From Mauremys mutica (lineage: Eukaryota; Chordata; Testudines; Geoemydidae): a DNA stretch of 64,000 nucleotides. The number at the start of each line of letters is the position of its first letter. The stretch's first letter is position 1. The stretch lies in assembly GCF_020497125.1 (NCBI RefSeq), contig NC_059072.1:301462781-301526780 (forward strand), read 5' to 3'. Of the stretch, positions 1-11,187 are shown piece after piece. The notes under the pieces were generated by a model. It had not been told where the DNA came from and did not search any database. It saw only the letters and a list, made by a program, of their open reading frames with translations. The translations under genes and the position numbers were made by a program.

Positions 1-86
1 TGACAGGAGACGTATTATCTGCATTGTCAGAAGGAAGAAGTAGATGTGCTAAGAGGACTTTTCTATCTCTAACTTTTAGAATCTTA

Positions 87-382
87 GGCCTGGTCTACAC
101 TAAAAAGGGGGTTCGAATTAGGGTACGCAAATTCAGCTACGTGAATAGCGTAGCTGAATTCGAAGTACCCTAATTCGAACTACTCACCCGTCCAGACGCG
201 ACGGGGTCGAACTCCACGGCTCCCCCGTCGACTCCACCACCGCCGTTTGCAGTGGTGGAGTACCGGAGTCGACCGCGGCGCTTCAGGAGTTCGAACTATC
301 GCATCTAGATCAGACGCAATAGTTCGAACTCCGAGAAGTCGAACTCACCGCGTCGACCCGGACGGTAAGTGTAGACGTACCC
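87..382. mobile_element. PIF/Harbinger-like MITE with TTA target duplication
   Basis: Ends read GGCCTGGTCTACAC on the left and GTGTAGACGTACCC on the right, with TTA flanking both (84-86 and 383-385). A 3-bp TTA duplication is the PIF/Harbinger signature. The interior is a set of hairpins: a long one at 112-179 and others at about 191-265 and 289-331. No coding capacity is seen, and GC and CpG are much higher than in the surrounding intron. The family is, from memory, common in turtles. Confidence 0.75.
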
Positions 383-730
383 TTATAGCCAACAAAGTGG
401 CAACATGTCTGGTAGTTAGGAAGATTTGGTGTCAAGAGAACTAAATTCTATGACTAACTTGCCACTGAGTTACTCTGTGAGCTTGGGAAAATCCTGTAGC
501 CTTTCTGTAATACTTATTACTCAATGTTGTAATGTGCTTTGACATTTTCAGATGAAGGATACTTCGCAAGCACAAAGTAGATTTTTTTAAAAATATTCAT
601 CTGAGTTGACTGAAATTCTAGTAATTCGATGAGACTGAATCAAAAGAGAGCTACAGAACAAACTAATTAAAGCCAGTAATCCTGACACTGTTCTTCTAAG
701 ATAAGGACAGCAATATTTTGCTATTAACCA

Positions 731-909
731 CATCAACCAAAAACAATGAGGAGTCTGGCACCTTAAAGACTAACAGAGATTTATTTATAAATATATATAT
801 ATATGAATAAATCTGTTAGTCTTTAAGATGCGACCGGACTGCTCGTTGTTTTTGTGGCTACAGACTAACACGGCTACCCCTCTGATACTTGATACACCAT
901 CAACCAAAA
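731..909 (-). mobile_element. Fold-back tRNA-derived SINE with target duplication
   Basis: The target duplication catcaaccaaaa is exact at 731-742 and 898-909. Between them, the minus strand begins with the SINE head (agtatcagaggggtagccgt in consensus form), runs about 100 nt, and then snaps back into an antisense copy of the caccttaaagactaacaga block. An AT-rich loop (about 783-806) lies at the turn. Both arms belong to the same SINE family. Confidence 0.85.
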
Positions 910-2042
910 TGCTTTGATTAAAACCGACTATATTTGGCCATTAGATGGCACTAGCACTACTTTACTGACAATGAAAATGTCTGGCATTGGTAAAGCAATA
1001 AATAACACAAATGTGGTACTGGAAGAGTGTTTTCTTTTCTCATGACTTTTATGAAAGGCATTCGCTGAGCTCCAGTAACAAGAACAGGTCAGTGGTTGCA
1101 CAAATTTCTATAAATGCAGAACATCTTGTAGAACGGGAGTTGGGGGTAGGAAGAGCGAGTGAAAGGAGAATTGTACTTTCTGCCTACTACATCCAATTTA
1201 TACTTTCGGGCTACTGGATCTCTTGAAAATAATGTGGAAAGATTTTATTTAGAAAATCTTAAATCTACTATCACATTTGAAAGTGCTAGAAAAGGGGTTA
1301 TACAGATTGATAACCGAAATAGTTATAATTACATATAAAGACTACAAAGAGACAAAAAGGGAGTACCATATTTATGGCCACATGGGGCTATATAGAGGTG
1401 TGTATATATACTGCACAGCATGGACACTTGGAAATTTATGACAAAAGCTGGGATTGAACTCAAATCCTTCTGAATCTCCTGTCCTACTGATTCAAGTATA
1501 GGAAAACTTCTTTTAACTAACAGTCTACAGATTGAGACATTTGAATAGTGCTGATTCTGTCCATTATATTGCTGTAGTGCACATACACACTAGCTGATTC
1601 AGGTGTGTATATATTTTGTGTGCGCACGCATGCCTATACACACACAGTACTCACAGATATTTATATTTTTTTTACTTACATATTGTATATTGTAATTATC
1701 TACAAATCTATTCAGCAATGGAATTTGCAGACACTTATAATTTGGCCCAATCTGCCTAGATTCTCATGGGGACAGCAAAAGACACCACTCTCAAAACTGG
1801 ACCATTCTCCTGAAAAATTTAAAGTCCCTTTTCCAAAGTATGGAGGTGGTACAGCTCTTAAAATAATTCCCAATAATTTCTCTGAATATTGGAAAAATAC
1901 CTATTTTGGAAAGCTATCGTGAGGCAGAAAGCAAGCTTGGAAAATTTCAGCCCAAATGGTTAAAGTCTAGTAAAAATGCAAACTGAAAACAGGAGGATTT
2001 CCTGGAAATGTTAGACAACTGTAACAACAGGCATCACTACCA

Positions 2043-2455
2043 GAACATAACAGCCATATTGAGACAGACCGATTGTCCATCTAGCCCAGCATCCTGTCTT
2101 CTGACAGTGGCCAGAACCAGATGCTTCAGAGGGAACGAACGGAAAAGGGCAACTTCAAATGCACTATCCCGTTGTCCAATCCCAGCTTTTGACAGTTGGA
2201 GGTTTACGGGTACCTGAAACATGGGTTTTTGTCTTTGTCCATCTCAGCTAATAGTCATTGATGGATCTATCCTTCATGAATTTATCTGATTCATTTTTGA
2301 ATCCAGTTATACTTTTGGCCTTCAGAACATCTCCTGGCAACGTGTTCCACAGGTTGACTGTGCATCGTGTGAAGGAGAACCTCCTTTTGTTTGTTTTAAT
2401 CCTGCTGCCCACTACCCGCTCCACCTATAATAAGATCTTAAAGGACACCATGATT
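2043..2455 (-). mobile_element. CR1 LINE, 3' end fragment
   Basis: Antisense CR1 3' UTR and tail. Recognisable blocks are cagaccgattgtccatctag, atcctgtcttctgacagtgg, ttccacaggttgactgtgc and gtgaaggagaacctcc. It is 5'-truncated soon after the untranslated region, so no reverse transcriptase is retained. Confidence 0.9.
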
Positions 2456-2613
2456 TTTTAATAAAAAGATCTATTTGATTTTTGTTGCTGGTCTAGGCCT
2501 AATTCTACTTCATGATACTTTTCATCATAATTTATTTTTTAAACAACCTAGAAACTTCAACTCACTGGTAACATTTTGTTAATGTTTTTAACTTGTGATT
2601 TTTAAAGTCCTAC

Positions 2614-2818
2614 CTGCACAGGTCTACCATCCTCTTGTCCAATCATGTTTCTCCAGTCCTGCAGAGAACGCTGTAGGCTGTCAAGTCCTGTCTCCCAAAG
2701 CCTCACACTGCCGCCCATATCCACTGTAACCAAACCTACTTTGCCCAGTGGCGCCAACAGAACATCTGTGTCCGAGATCTTTAACAGCCATGATGTATAT
2801 GGAGAGAGAGACACTGAT
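2614..2818 (-). CDS. VWA8: VWA8 exon 16 of window
   Basis: This 205-bp exon completes an Arg codon and encodes 68 residues: SVSLSPYTSWLLKISDTDVL, LAPLGKVGLVTVDMGGSVRL, WETGLDSLQRSLQDWRNMIG and QEDGRPVQ. Acceptor atttttcag, donor gtagga. VTVDMGG.-RLWETGL reads like a WD-type blade and is strongly conserved. The next VWA8 exons (a Gly-rich linker, then the VWA/MIDAS domain) were not found in bases 1-2613 and should lie to the left. Confidence 0.96.
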
Positions 2819-3177
2819 CTGAAAAATAAAGCCAAATATGGTTTATCTAACAGTCACAATTGACACTAGAGAGACTATTTCAGTAGCCATGGTGCCAATT
2901 TTAAAAAATACCCTTGAAATTTGAGCAAGGTCACAGAAAGGTGTACACTCATGAATATGATCCATCAACAATCCAAGTGAGATCAAGACTGGACCTGGCA
3001 GTCCCACTATATTACCCAAAGCACACCACATACTGGAACTAGATAGGGTGGAAAGATGTTTCCATAATACTGATAGCTGAATAAAAGATAGCTAAGATAA
3101 ATGTAGCATGGAATATGCTGTATAAGTAACCTCTATCTCCAATCTATTTTTAAGGAGATCAGTCCTCTCGTTTTAGA

Positions 3178-3757
3178 GGAGTGGTCAAACTTTTTGGCCT
3201 GAGGGCCACATCTGGGTATCGAAATTGTATGGTGGGCCATGAATGCTCAAGGGGTTGGGGGTGCAGGAGGGTGCTCCAGGCTGGGACCCAAGGGGTTCGG
3301 AGGGTGGGAGGGGGATATCAGGGCTGGGGCAGGGGGTTGGGGCACAGGAGAGGATTGGGGGTGCAGGCTCCAGGCAGCGCTTACCTTAAGCGGCTCCCGG
3401 AAGCAGCGGCATGTCCCCCTTCCAGCTCCTACATGTATGGGCAGTCAGGCAGCTCTGCGTGCCGTCCCATCTCCAGGTGCTGCCCCTGCAGCTCCCATTG
3501 GCCACGGTTCCAGGTCAATGGGAGCTACGAGGGCGGCACTTGGGGCAAGGGCAGGGGCAGCGTGCGGAGCCCCCTGGCTGTCCCTACGCATAGGAGCCAG
3601 AGGGAGGACATGCCGCTGCTTCCAGGAGCTGCGTGGAGCCATGGCACATACAGAGTGGGGCAAGCCCCGGACCCTGCTCCCCAACGGGATCTCGAGGGCT
3701 GGATTAAAACGTCTGAAGGGCCAGATGCGGCCCTGGGGCCGTAATTTGCCCATCCCT
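3178..3757. mobile_element. hAT-like non-autonomous element, 8-bp duplication
   Basis: An exact 8-bp target duplication gttttaga flanks it (3170-3177 and 3758-3765). The termini are inverted: tggtcaaactttttggcctg on the left and the inverse of ggggccgtaatttgcccatc on the right. The interior is GC-rich with overlapping chance ORFs on both strands that do not resemble any protein. The 8-bp duplication and terminal style fit the hAT superfamily. Confidence 0.82.
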
Positions 3758-4187
3758 GTTTTAGAGAGAACAAGGGGGAGTGAAATAACCAGGTCAAACA
3801 GGAAGCAAGCAACACAGAAAAACTGGAAAATGGAGAAGTTGGGCAGAAATCCAAAAGAGCATTTGTATCCTAACTGTTATAACCTCTATGAATGACCTTC
3901 ATTCAGATGCCAGCAGCAAATTTATTAGTGATCCCAAACTTATCCTGCTGGGAATTACAGGAAGGCTCAGAGAAGCAAAATAAAAAGATATGATACAATT
4001 ATCATTATAAAAATATTTAAATATTTGGCAAGGGAAAACACAATTGTACAAAATTAATGGGAAAAAACACAACTTAGCAACTTTGGAAAATAACTTGAAA
4101 TAATACGGAAAATTAGAAAATAAGAACTGGTTTACACACTAAGTGGCACCGATTTAACTAAAGGTGTGAAGTTAAACTGATGTAAGC

Positions 4188-4277
4188 CTTGTCTACATGG
4201 CAAGTTACTGTGCGGGAAGCCAGGGTGTGAATCTACAGCGTACCAGCTTGCCGCACAGTAACTTACCGTGCAGACAC
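4188..4277. repeat. Small inverted-repeat element (MITE-like)
   Basis: The arms gtctacatggcaagttactg and the inverse of cagtaacttaccgtgcagac face each other around a short loop. The gtctac/gcagac ends resemble those of the elements at 87-382, 23297-23447 and 43318-43602, so it may be a degenerate member. No clear target duplication is seen. Confidence 0.55.
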
Positions 4278-5467
4278 AGCTACAGCTCACAGAAAGTCTT
4301 AGGCTTACTACTACTTGAAATCGTAGTATGCCAAGCTGAACTCCAGGACTTTCAGTGCACTATACCTGTGAAGCAATAACATTTGTTATTTTAACTATAT
4401 TAAATATATGGTGTAGCAACTAACATACCTAGCTTTCTGTAGTTAGGAATGTTTTAGTATATGTATACGTTTGGTGTTATAGGGTATTAGAAATGAACCC
4501 TTAAAAAGGAAATGGAATTTTATAATCTATTTGGACCTTTGTACATATTTTTTAAAACTTTAACAGGCAGAATTAATGTTGACATAACATGTGGTATATG
4601 TAATTTCAGGCAGAATGTTACCTTTTGGGGGACGTTTTGGGAGTTCGAAAATAGGGCTTATAATGGAAAACTAGCTTCAATCTCACTTATGAAGCAACTA
4701 TCACTGCTCCATAGTATGAAGCACCTCTGGAACCAAAAAGGTTCTGAATATAAGCTACCCACCCAAATTTGGAGGAAAGCCCCAAAGAGGACTTTCATCT
4801 GTATTACTATGAATTCATACCTTTTAACCAATGTGCTGCGGCTCTGCAAACACTGCATTTCCCTGCCAAATGCTCTCTCTACAAATTGATAGGACAAAAG
4901 ATCTAGCTGCAGAATTGCTCTTTGGCTGAATATATTCAGCACATTTAGGTTACGCAAACCATGAGAAACATGGATGAACAATCACTTTTAGATAAAACTA
5001 TACTGTACTATAAATAGAAATGTAGACTGCTCATTTACATAGTAGATTCCATTAAAAAAACTAAACTAAAGAATGTTAGTGATGCAAAATGAAGCACTCA
5101 AAATTCAGGAAATAACAATTCCATATGTACCCTCAAAGTTCAAGTGGAAGGAAGCAGAACACATTAGGAATCTGGCCTCATTCCATACATGCCCTTAAAG
5201 ATCATATGGAATGAGACAGTTGTTGTTTTTTTTTAATCAATATAATTCAGTATTTCATACCTTTTGGTTACACACACATGCACAGTACCAATGAAAAGTT
5301 GGGAGACTGTTATTTAAGGAAACCTTGATCATTGTGAAAAATGACAATTCATAAGCAAAGTATTATTTTAAAATTATACTTTGCACTCGTTGAAGTAGGC
5401 TGTCAGGTACTGTAGTGTGGAGGCCATACAATCTATCTAAGGTACTCATATGGACTCACAGTTTTTA

Positions 5468-5622
5468 AAATATTTATCATCCAACATCCCTGTGAGGCAA
5501 GAAACTGCATTTTACTGGCTGGGAACTGAGGCAGAGACAGACTTAAGTGATTTGCCCAAGATCACACAGGAAGTCTGATGGAGCAGGAACTTGGAGCCCA
5601 GGTCCTCCTACCACTGAACTCT
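5468..5622 (-). repeat. MIR/CORE-SINE remnant
   Basis: The order of blocks ctgggaactgaggcagagac, aagtgatttgcccaagatca, cacagg, ggagcaggaacttggagccc follows the antisense MIR consensus. It is a diverged ancient SINE, with 3' and 5' limits uncertain by tens of bases. Confidence 0.7.
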
Positions 5623-5649
5623 CTTTCCTCCCTATATAAGATCTTAGAG

Positions 5650-5775
5650 TGAGAAAAATGAAGAATAGAAGGGAGAGATGAAAAGGGAGAAGGAAGGAAG
5701 CAGGGAAGATGAGGAGAGAAAGGGTGAGATAGAGAAGAGAGGAAACGGGGAGGGGAGAAAAAGGAAAAGAGGACG
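5650..5775. repeat. Purine-rich low-complexity tract
   Basis: About 125 bases are almost wholly A and G on the plus strand (polypyrimidine on the transcribed gene's sense strand). No unit repeats exactly. It lies about 300 nt upstream, in plus coordinates, of the exon 15 donor. Confidence 0.75.
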
Positions 5776-6073
5776 GTACCTCTAATATCAATTGCTAACA
5801 CCAATTTTTTCCAGCTAATGGATAAATACAACTTTTCAATAGAGGGGTACACCATACACAGCTGCTGAAGAGTTCTGCATATTTGAGTAAAAATTACTTT
5901 CACAACATTAAGTAATCCAACAGGTAATAAGGAAACAGTGCACCAAAAACCCACCCAGGTGTCACATAAAAAAAAGTAAGAAAAGCCAATATCTATTCTA
6001 ACTAAGAGAGCTTAATGAATTGTATTTGTTACTCCTACAAGATGAGGCTGTTTTACTGATGGAAATCAGATAC

Positions 6074-6155
6074 CTGGGAATAGGGATGTATTTAAGTTTC
6101 TTTGAGTTAAGGTCTGTTACTTCCAGATACCCAGCTGTTTGCGGAGGAGTGATAT
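6074..6155 (-). CDS. VWA8: VWA8 exon 15 of window
   Basis: This 82-bp exon was found by looking for the missing peptide between exons 14 and 16. It completes an Asp codon, encodes ITPPQTAGYLEVTDLNSKKL KYIPIP, and leaves two bases of an Arg codon that exon 16 completes. Acceptor tatctgcag, donor gtatct. The block TPPQT.GY.EVTDL.SKKL.YIPIPR is a close VWA8 match. Confidence 0.96.
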
Positions 6156-6304
6156 CTGCAGATAGATAAATTTGTTAAAGAAAATTACTTTAGCTGCATT
6201 ATTAATAAAATATTACATGTGTATTTATCAGATTAAATTTAAACATACATTAGATAGGACATATCAGAAAATGATAAGCTTTCAAATTAAATGTAGGTCT
6301 ATAC

Positions 6305-6638
6305 CAGGGGTTGGCAACCTCTGCCAAGAGGGTCGCCAGGGTAAGCACCCTGGCAGGCTGGGCCAGTTCGTTTACCTGACGCTTCGGCAGGTTCGGCCGA
6401 CCGTGGCTCCCATTGGCCGCGGTTCGCCATCCCAGGCCAATGAGAGCAGTGGGAAGCCGCAACCAGCACATCCTTCGCCCATGCCGCTTCCCGCAGCCCC
6501 CATTGGCCTGGGACGGCGTACCGCGACCAATGGGAGCCGCGGTTGGCCGAACCTGCTGATGCGGCAGGTAAACAAACTGGCCCAGCCCGCCAGGGTGCTT
6601 ACCCTGGCGAGCCGCATGCCAGAGGTTGCCGACCCCTG
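6305..6638. mobile_element. hAT-type MITE, 8-bp duplication
   Basis: A 334-bp element with long inverted termini (caggggttggcaacctctg / inverse of cagaggttgccgacccctg) and an exact duplication gtctatac (6297-6304, 6639-6646). The interior is GC-rich and nearly palindromic, which explains the open frames on both strands. It is the best copy of a family also at 27131, 33307 and 56256. Confidence 0.9.
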
Positions 6639-6936
6639 GTCTATACATTGCAATTACTGAATTTTATTACTGAACTAATAGTCAGAAATCAGGAGGCTAG
6701 AATAATAAAAGAGCAACGTTGTATAGTGCAGTGGATGTCAAAACAAATAAAGCTCTGGTCACAAAAATGCCCATCAGGCATTATTGCAACCTTACCTATA
6801 CCATTTCTTTTACCTGTCATTGAAGATAATGCATATTGTTCATCCCACTGACAGTACACCTGGGCAGCATTTCAAAACACAGTGCTTTTAAAAATCTTGA
6901 AAATTGCAAGGACATATTAGCTAATTTTTTTTAATT

Positions 6937-9195
6937 AAACCTGCTGCCTATTAATTTAATCGGGTGACCTCTGGTTTTTGTATTGCGTGAAATGGTAAAT
7001 AACACATCTCTATTCATTTTGTCCACACCATTGATGATTTTATAGGCCTCTATCATATCCCCCTTTAGTTGTCTCTTTTCTAAGCTGAACAGCCCTAATT
7101 CTTTTAAGTCTCTCCTCCTATTCAGAGCATTTATGAATATGTTAAACAATACTGGTCCCAGTACAGATCCTTGGGGAACCCTGCTGTTCACCTCTCCCCA
7201 CTGTGAAAACTGATCATTTATTCCTACCCTTTGTTTCCTTCTTTTAACCAGTTACTGATCCAGGAGAGGATCTTCTCTTTTAACTTACTTTGCTTAAGAG
7301 CCTTTGGTGGGGGACCCTGTCAAAGGCTTTCTGAAAATCCAGGTATATTGTATCCTGGATCACCCTTGTCCCCTATTTATTGACCCCAGCAAGGAATTCT
7401 AATAGATTGGTGAGGCATGATTTCCCTTTACAAAAGCCAGGCTGACTCTTTCCCAGCATATTGTGTTCATCTCTGTGTCTGATAATTCTATTCTTTACTA
7501 TAGTTTCAACCAATCTGCCCTGGTCTGAAGTTAGGCTTACCAGCTCATAATTACCAGGATCGCCTCTAGAGGTTTTTAAAAATCCGGTGTCACATTAGCT
7601 ATCTACCAATCACCTGGTATGCTGTAAGTTATATACCACAGTTAGTAGTTCTGTAATTTCATATTTGAGTTCCTTCAGAGCTTTTGGGGGAATACCATCT
7701 GGTCCTTATAACTTATTCATGTTTAGCTTGTTCCAAATCTTCCACTACTGACACCTCAGTTTGGGACAGTTCTTCAGAGATGTCAACTAAAAAGATGGGT
7801 CTGGTGTGATAATCTCCCTCACATCCTCTGCATTAAAGACCGATGCTCCTTTAGCATCTCAAATCGTTCAGTTGCCCTATGCATTGTTTGGCAGGCTTCC
7901 TGTTTCTGATGTACTTAGTTTTTTGCTTGTTAGATTTCGTGTCTTTTGTTAGTTGCTCTTCAAATTCGTTTTTGGCCAGCCTAAGTATACTTGTACACTT
8001 GACTTGCCAAAGTTCCGTTTCTTTCCATTTTCCTCAGTACATTTGACTTTCAATTTTTAAAAGATGTCTTTTTGTTTCTAACCACTCTGTTTAGACACGC
8101 TGGTAGTTTTTGGCCCTGTTTTTGTTTTATTTGAAGTATACATATCGTTTGAGCTTCTGTTACGGTGTTTTAAAAAAGTTTCCATGCAGCTTGCAGGCAT
8201 TTCATTCTTGTGACTGTTCCTAGCATCTTCATTTTTCTGCAGTTCTCCTGTCTGAAGTGAAATGCTACTGTGGTGTGTTTCTTTGGTATTCTCGTTCCCC
8301 ACGCCCCCGGGATGTTACATTTAATCATATTATGGTTGCTATTATCGAGCGGTTCAGCTATAGTTACCTTATAGACCAGATCTTGCCTACACTTAGGACT
8401 ATATCAAGAATTGCCTGTCTGCTTGTGGGTTCCAGGACTAGCGACTCCAAGAAGCAGAAATTTTATCTCTGCATTCCATCCTGAAGTAACATGTTCCCAG
8501 GCAATATGGGAATAGTTGAAATCTCCTCTTATTATTGGGTTTTTGTATCCTCTCTAATCTCCCTGGGCATTCCACAATCATGTCACCATCCTGGTAAGGT
8601 GGTCAGTAGCATATTCCTACTGCTATACTCTTATTATTGAAACATGGGATTTCTATCTATAGAGAGCGACAAAGAGTCCTGTGGCACCTTATAGACTAAC
8701 AGAAGTATTGGTGCATAAGCTTTTGTGGGTGAATACCCACTTCATCAGACGCAGAAGTATTGGAGCATAAGCTTTCGTGGGTGAATACCCACTTCGTCAG
8801 ACATGCTCCAATACTTCTGTTAGTCTATAAGGTGCTACAAGACTCTCTGTCGCTTTTTACAGATACAGACTAACATGGCTACCCCTCTGATACTTCTATC
8901 CACAGAGAGTCTATGTAAATAAGATTTTTACTGTATTTGACTCTATGCTTTCTTTCATATATAGTGCCATGTCCCCACCACTCTGACCTACTTTGTCATT
9001 GCTATATATTTTGTACCCTGGTATTTCCACATCCCATTGATCATCATCATTCCAAAAACTTTCTGTGATGCCTATTATATCACTATCCTAATTTAATACC
9101 AGGCCCTCACCTGCACTCATATATTTAGACTTGTATTTGTATACAAGCATTTATAAAATTTGTCAATATTTAGTTGCCTGCCTTCATGTGATGTG
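6937..9195 (-). mobile_element. CR1 LINE, degenerate, 5'-truncated
   Basis: Antisense copy starting at aaacctgctgcctattaatt (3' UTR/RT end). It passes through reverse-transcriptase blocks (minus-strand [20 protein letters not shown] at about 7130-7191) and the RT-endonuclease linker into endonuclease sequence near 8300-9190. Stops and frameshifts break it throughout. It is interrupted by a fold-back SINE (8667-8894). The extreme 3' tail is missing. Confidence 0.88.
8652..8909 (-). mobile_element. Fold-back SINE nested in CR1
   Basis: Near-identical duplications tctatctatagagag (8652-8666) and tctatccacagagag (8895-8909) bound the insert. On the minus strand the SINE head comes first, followed by two antisense copies of the body (cttcgtcagac and cttcatcagac blocks) that pair with the sense part. 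The right end carries the intact head. Confidence 0.85.
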
Positions 9196-10139
9196 GTAGA
9201 AGTAAGCAGTTATTTTAAATTCATACCCAATAAATGATGAATGCACAAGTGCATGTTTGCCCTCAAGTAGCCCTAATTACACATCCTTGCTTTCAGACTT
9301 AAGTATATTACTGAAATATGACATGATCCCTTACCTATGTTTATATATTGAGGGCACAGATCTATTTGGTATTCTTTGGAGAGTTAATTAATTGCTATTT
9401 TTCTTTTTAAAATATATATAGCTACTATCCAAGTTACCAGTTCCAATAAAATAGAGAACAACTTCTTTGTTTGCTGCTGCTGGTACAATCTTGACAAAAT
9501 GTATTGCACCGTGTTGGAATCTGGCTGAAGTATTTTAAATTCTTAATAGAAATGGAACGCTGTGTGCCAAAACTGACCAGTTACCGGGGAGGATGGGAAA
9601 CATAGGGCTACACACCAAATTCAAGTTATTCCAATTTGGCTTGATACTTAGAGCAAACGTTTTTTGTTTTTTATTATAACAAATTGCAACAGTTGCTGCA
9701 TCAGCATTCTACAGCATTTGCTCATGCATAAAGCCAAGCTTACAGTGATTTTTAATTGTTTTATATGCAACTTTCTTCTGTTTCACATGACAACTCAGTT
9801 TCACAGAATAAATGGTGTGAATAAGCAACCTTCTGCTACTTATACAAGTTCAAGAAGGTAAGAGGCATGTATTTTATCCCTGCAATCAAAGTAGATTTCA
9901 CACATCAGAATGAGTGAGTCAGCCACAATAAAAGCATTTTAATCATTTGAGTGGTTTAAAAATAAAATACACTTAAATAATAACTTAAAATAAAACACTA
10001 ATCAATTTAAAAAGAAGTACATTACATTAAAGCAATCTGTTTTTATTAGGGGAGTTATATATAAACAGTGCCATCATTCATCCACAAAATATAATAAATA
10101 GTCAAATGTGATTTTCCTGGGAAGCAGATAAGGAAATAC

Positions 10140-10400
10140 AATAATATCCCATTTGGCAGATGAGGAAACTGAGGCAGATATGTTAAATGACTTCCCAAGG
10201 CAACATGCGAATCAGTGGAAGAAAAGCAGTTAGACTCAGGAATTGCAAATCTTTTGTTCTATTATGCCACCTTGCATCCATGGATGAGAAGGCACTTTAC
10301 AAACATTTGTGGATTTAGCTTTACAATGGCTCGATGATGTACTGGCACAGAGAAATGAAGTGATTTGCCAACGGCTACACAAGGAATCTGTAGCAGATTT
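10140..10400 (-). repeat. MIR/CORE-SINE remnants (two segments)
   Basis: Two adjacent matches to the antisense MIR core: gatgaggaaactgaggcaga with cttcccaaggcaacatgcga, and gcacagagaaatgaagtgat with ttgccaacggctacacaagg. Both are diverged. Confidence 0.65.
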
Positions 10401-10777
10401 ACCTGTGCCTGAACCTCACAAACATCCCTTCTACCTTAGAGCATGCATATGCACAGATGGCCACAGAGTCATGTTAACCAAGACACAATTAAGATTAATT
10501 CCATTAGGATTAACTCCACTAGGATACCTGTTCTGTGGGCAGACAGATGACTTAATTCCCTAATCTTGCAATTTTGGATCTTCAATGTGCACTAAATTCA
10601 TTCTAGAATTGGTAAAATGTGTGCAACTCCCCTCTTTCTCTCCAAATCCAGTTAGGATTTTACATGTTTGCTTTCTGATTCTTTAAAGCACGTTATAAAC
10701 ATACGGCATGAGTACTCTACAATTAAAAGAAAGCCTTCATCTACAGTTGATACAGTTGAAATAAGGTAATCTCTTAC

Positions 10778-10979
10778 CTTTTGGATAAAGTTCTTTCAAA
10801 GGGACGTCTCCAGGTGCTAAAATTCTGACTATTTGATTAGTAGCTAATAAAGTCACACAATTAATTTGTTTTGCAGCTCCAGTTTTACTGCGACTCCCAT
10901 AGTAAAATGGATCAGAAGGAGAAGCATGTCGGCTGCCCAGCGAGGAGCCTCTCTTCCAGCTGTACACCTCATTGGGAGA
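10778..10979 (-). CDS. VWA8: VWA8 exon 14 of window
   Basis: This 202-bp exon encodes 67 residues plus one base: [60 protein letters not shown] and LKELYPK. The acceptor lies in a tctctctcag tract; the donor is gtaaga. The Ser/Gly/Lys-rich part is a likely flexible loop (inference). The SPSEVYSWKR-like start and QVVRI..PG.VPLK.-YPK end are conserved in VWA8. Confidence 0.96.
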
Positions 10980-11187
10980 CTGAGAGAGAGATAAGGTAAC
11001 TTGAGGACTTCAGTGAGCAAAGACTTGTATAAAGCACCCTTTAAACAAATGGTCTGGATAAGCTCCCATTTCAAATCAAACTTAAGCATTTTGAACAATT
11101 CTCAGTTCATGCCATGAGAGGTAGAAGAGCTGGCTGTGTCTGTCTTTGAGGGAGCTTCTACTGACAAGATGCGTGAGCTTCTACTAA

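Larger units (their letters stand above)
1..2613 (-). other. VWA8 intron downstream of exon 16 (partial)
   Basis: At least 2.6 kb. Contents: a PIF/Harbinger-like MITE (87-382), a fold-back SINE (731-909) and a CR1 3' end (2043-2455). The stretch 910-2040 is AT-rich and unrecognised, apart from a possible MIR-like scrap near 1440-1500. Confidence 0.8.
2819..6073 (-). other. VWA8 intron between exons 15 and 16
   Basis: 3,255 bp. Contents: an hAT-like element (3178-3757), a small inverted-repeat element (4188-4277), a MIR-like remnant (5468-5622) and a purine-rich tract (5650-5775). The stretches 3770-4180 and 4280-5460 show nothing recognisable. Confidence 0.85.
6156..10777 (-). other. VWA8 intron between exons 14 and 15
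   Basis: 4,622 bp. Contents: an hAT-type MITE (6305-6638), a CR1 copy (6937-9195) interrupted by a fold-back SINE, and MIR-like remnants (10140-10400). The stretches 9200-10130 and 10410-10770 show nothing recognisable. Confidence 0.85.

Noticed and set aside
1..2613. VWA domain exons of VWA8
   Set aside because: No DxSxS-type MIDAS peptide or Gly-rich linker match was found in any frame, so these exons should lie left of the window.
3181..3895. Overlapping open frames of 100-218 residues on both strands
   Set aside because: They lie in a GC-rich hAT-like element; composition alone keeps frames open, and no domain is recognisable.
6172..6851. Open frames of 93-162 residues on both strands
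   Set aside because: They are translations of the palindromic MITE at 6305-6638; similar frames occur in its other copies.
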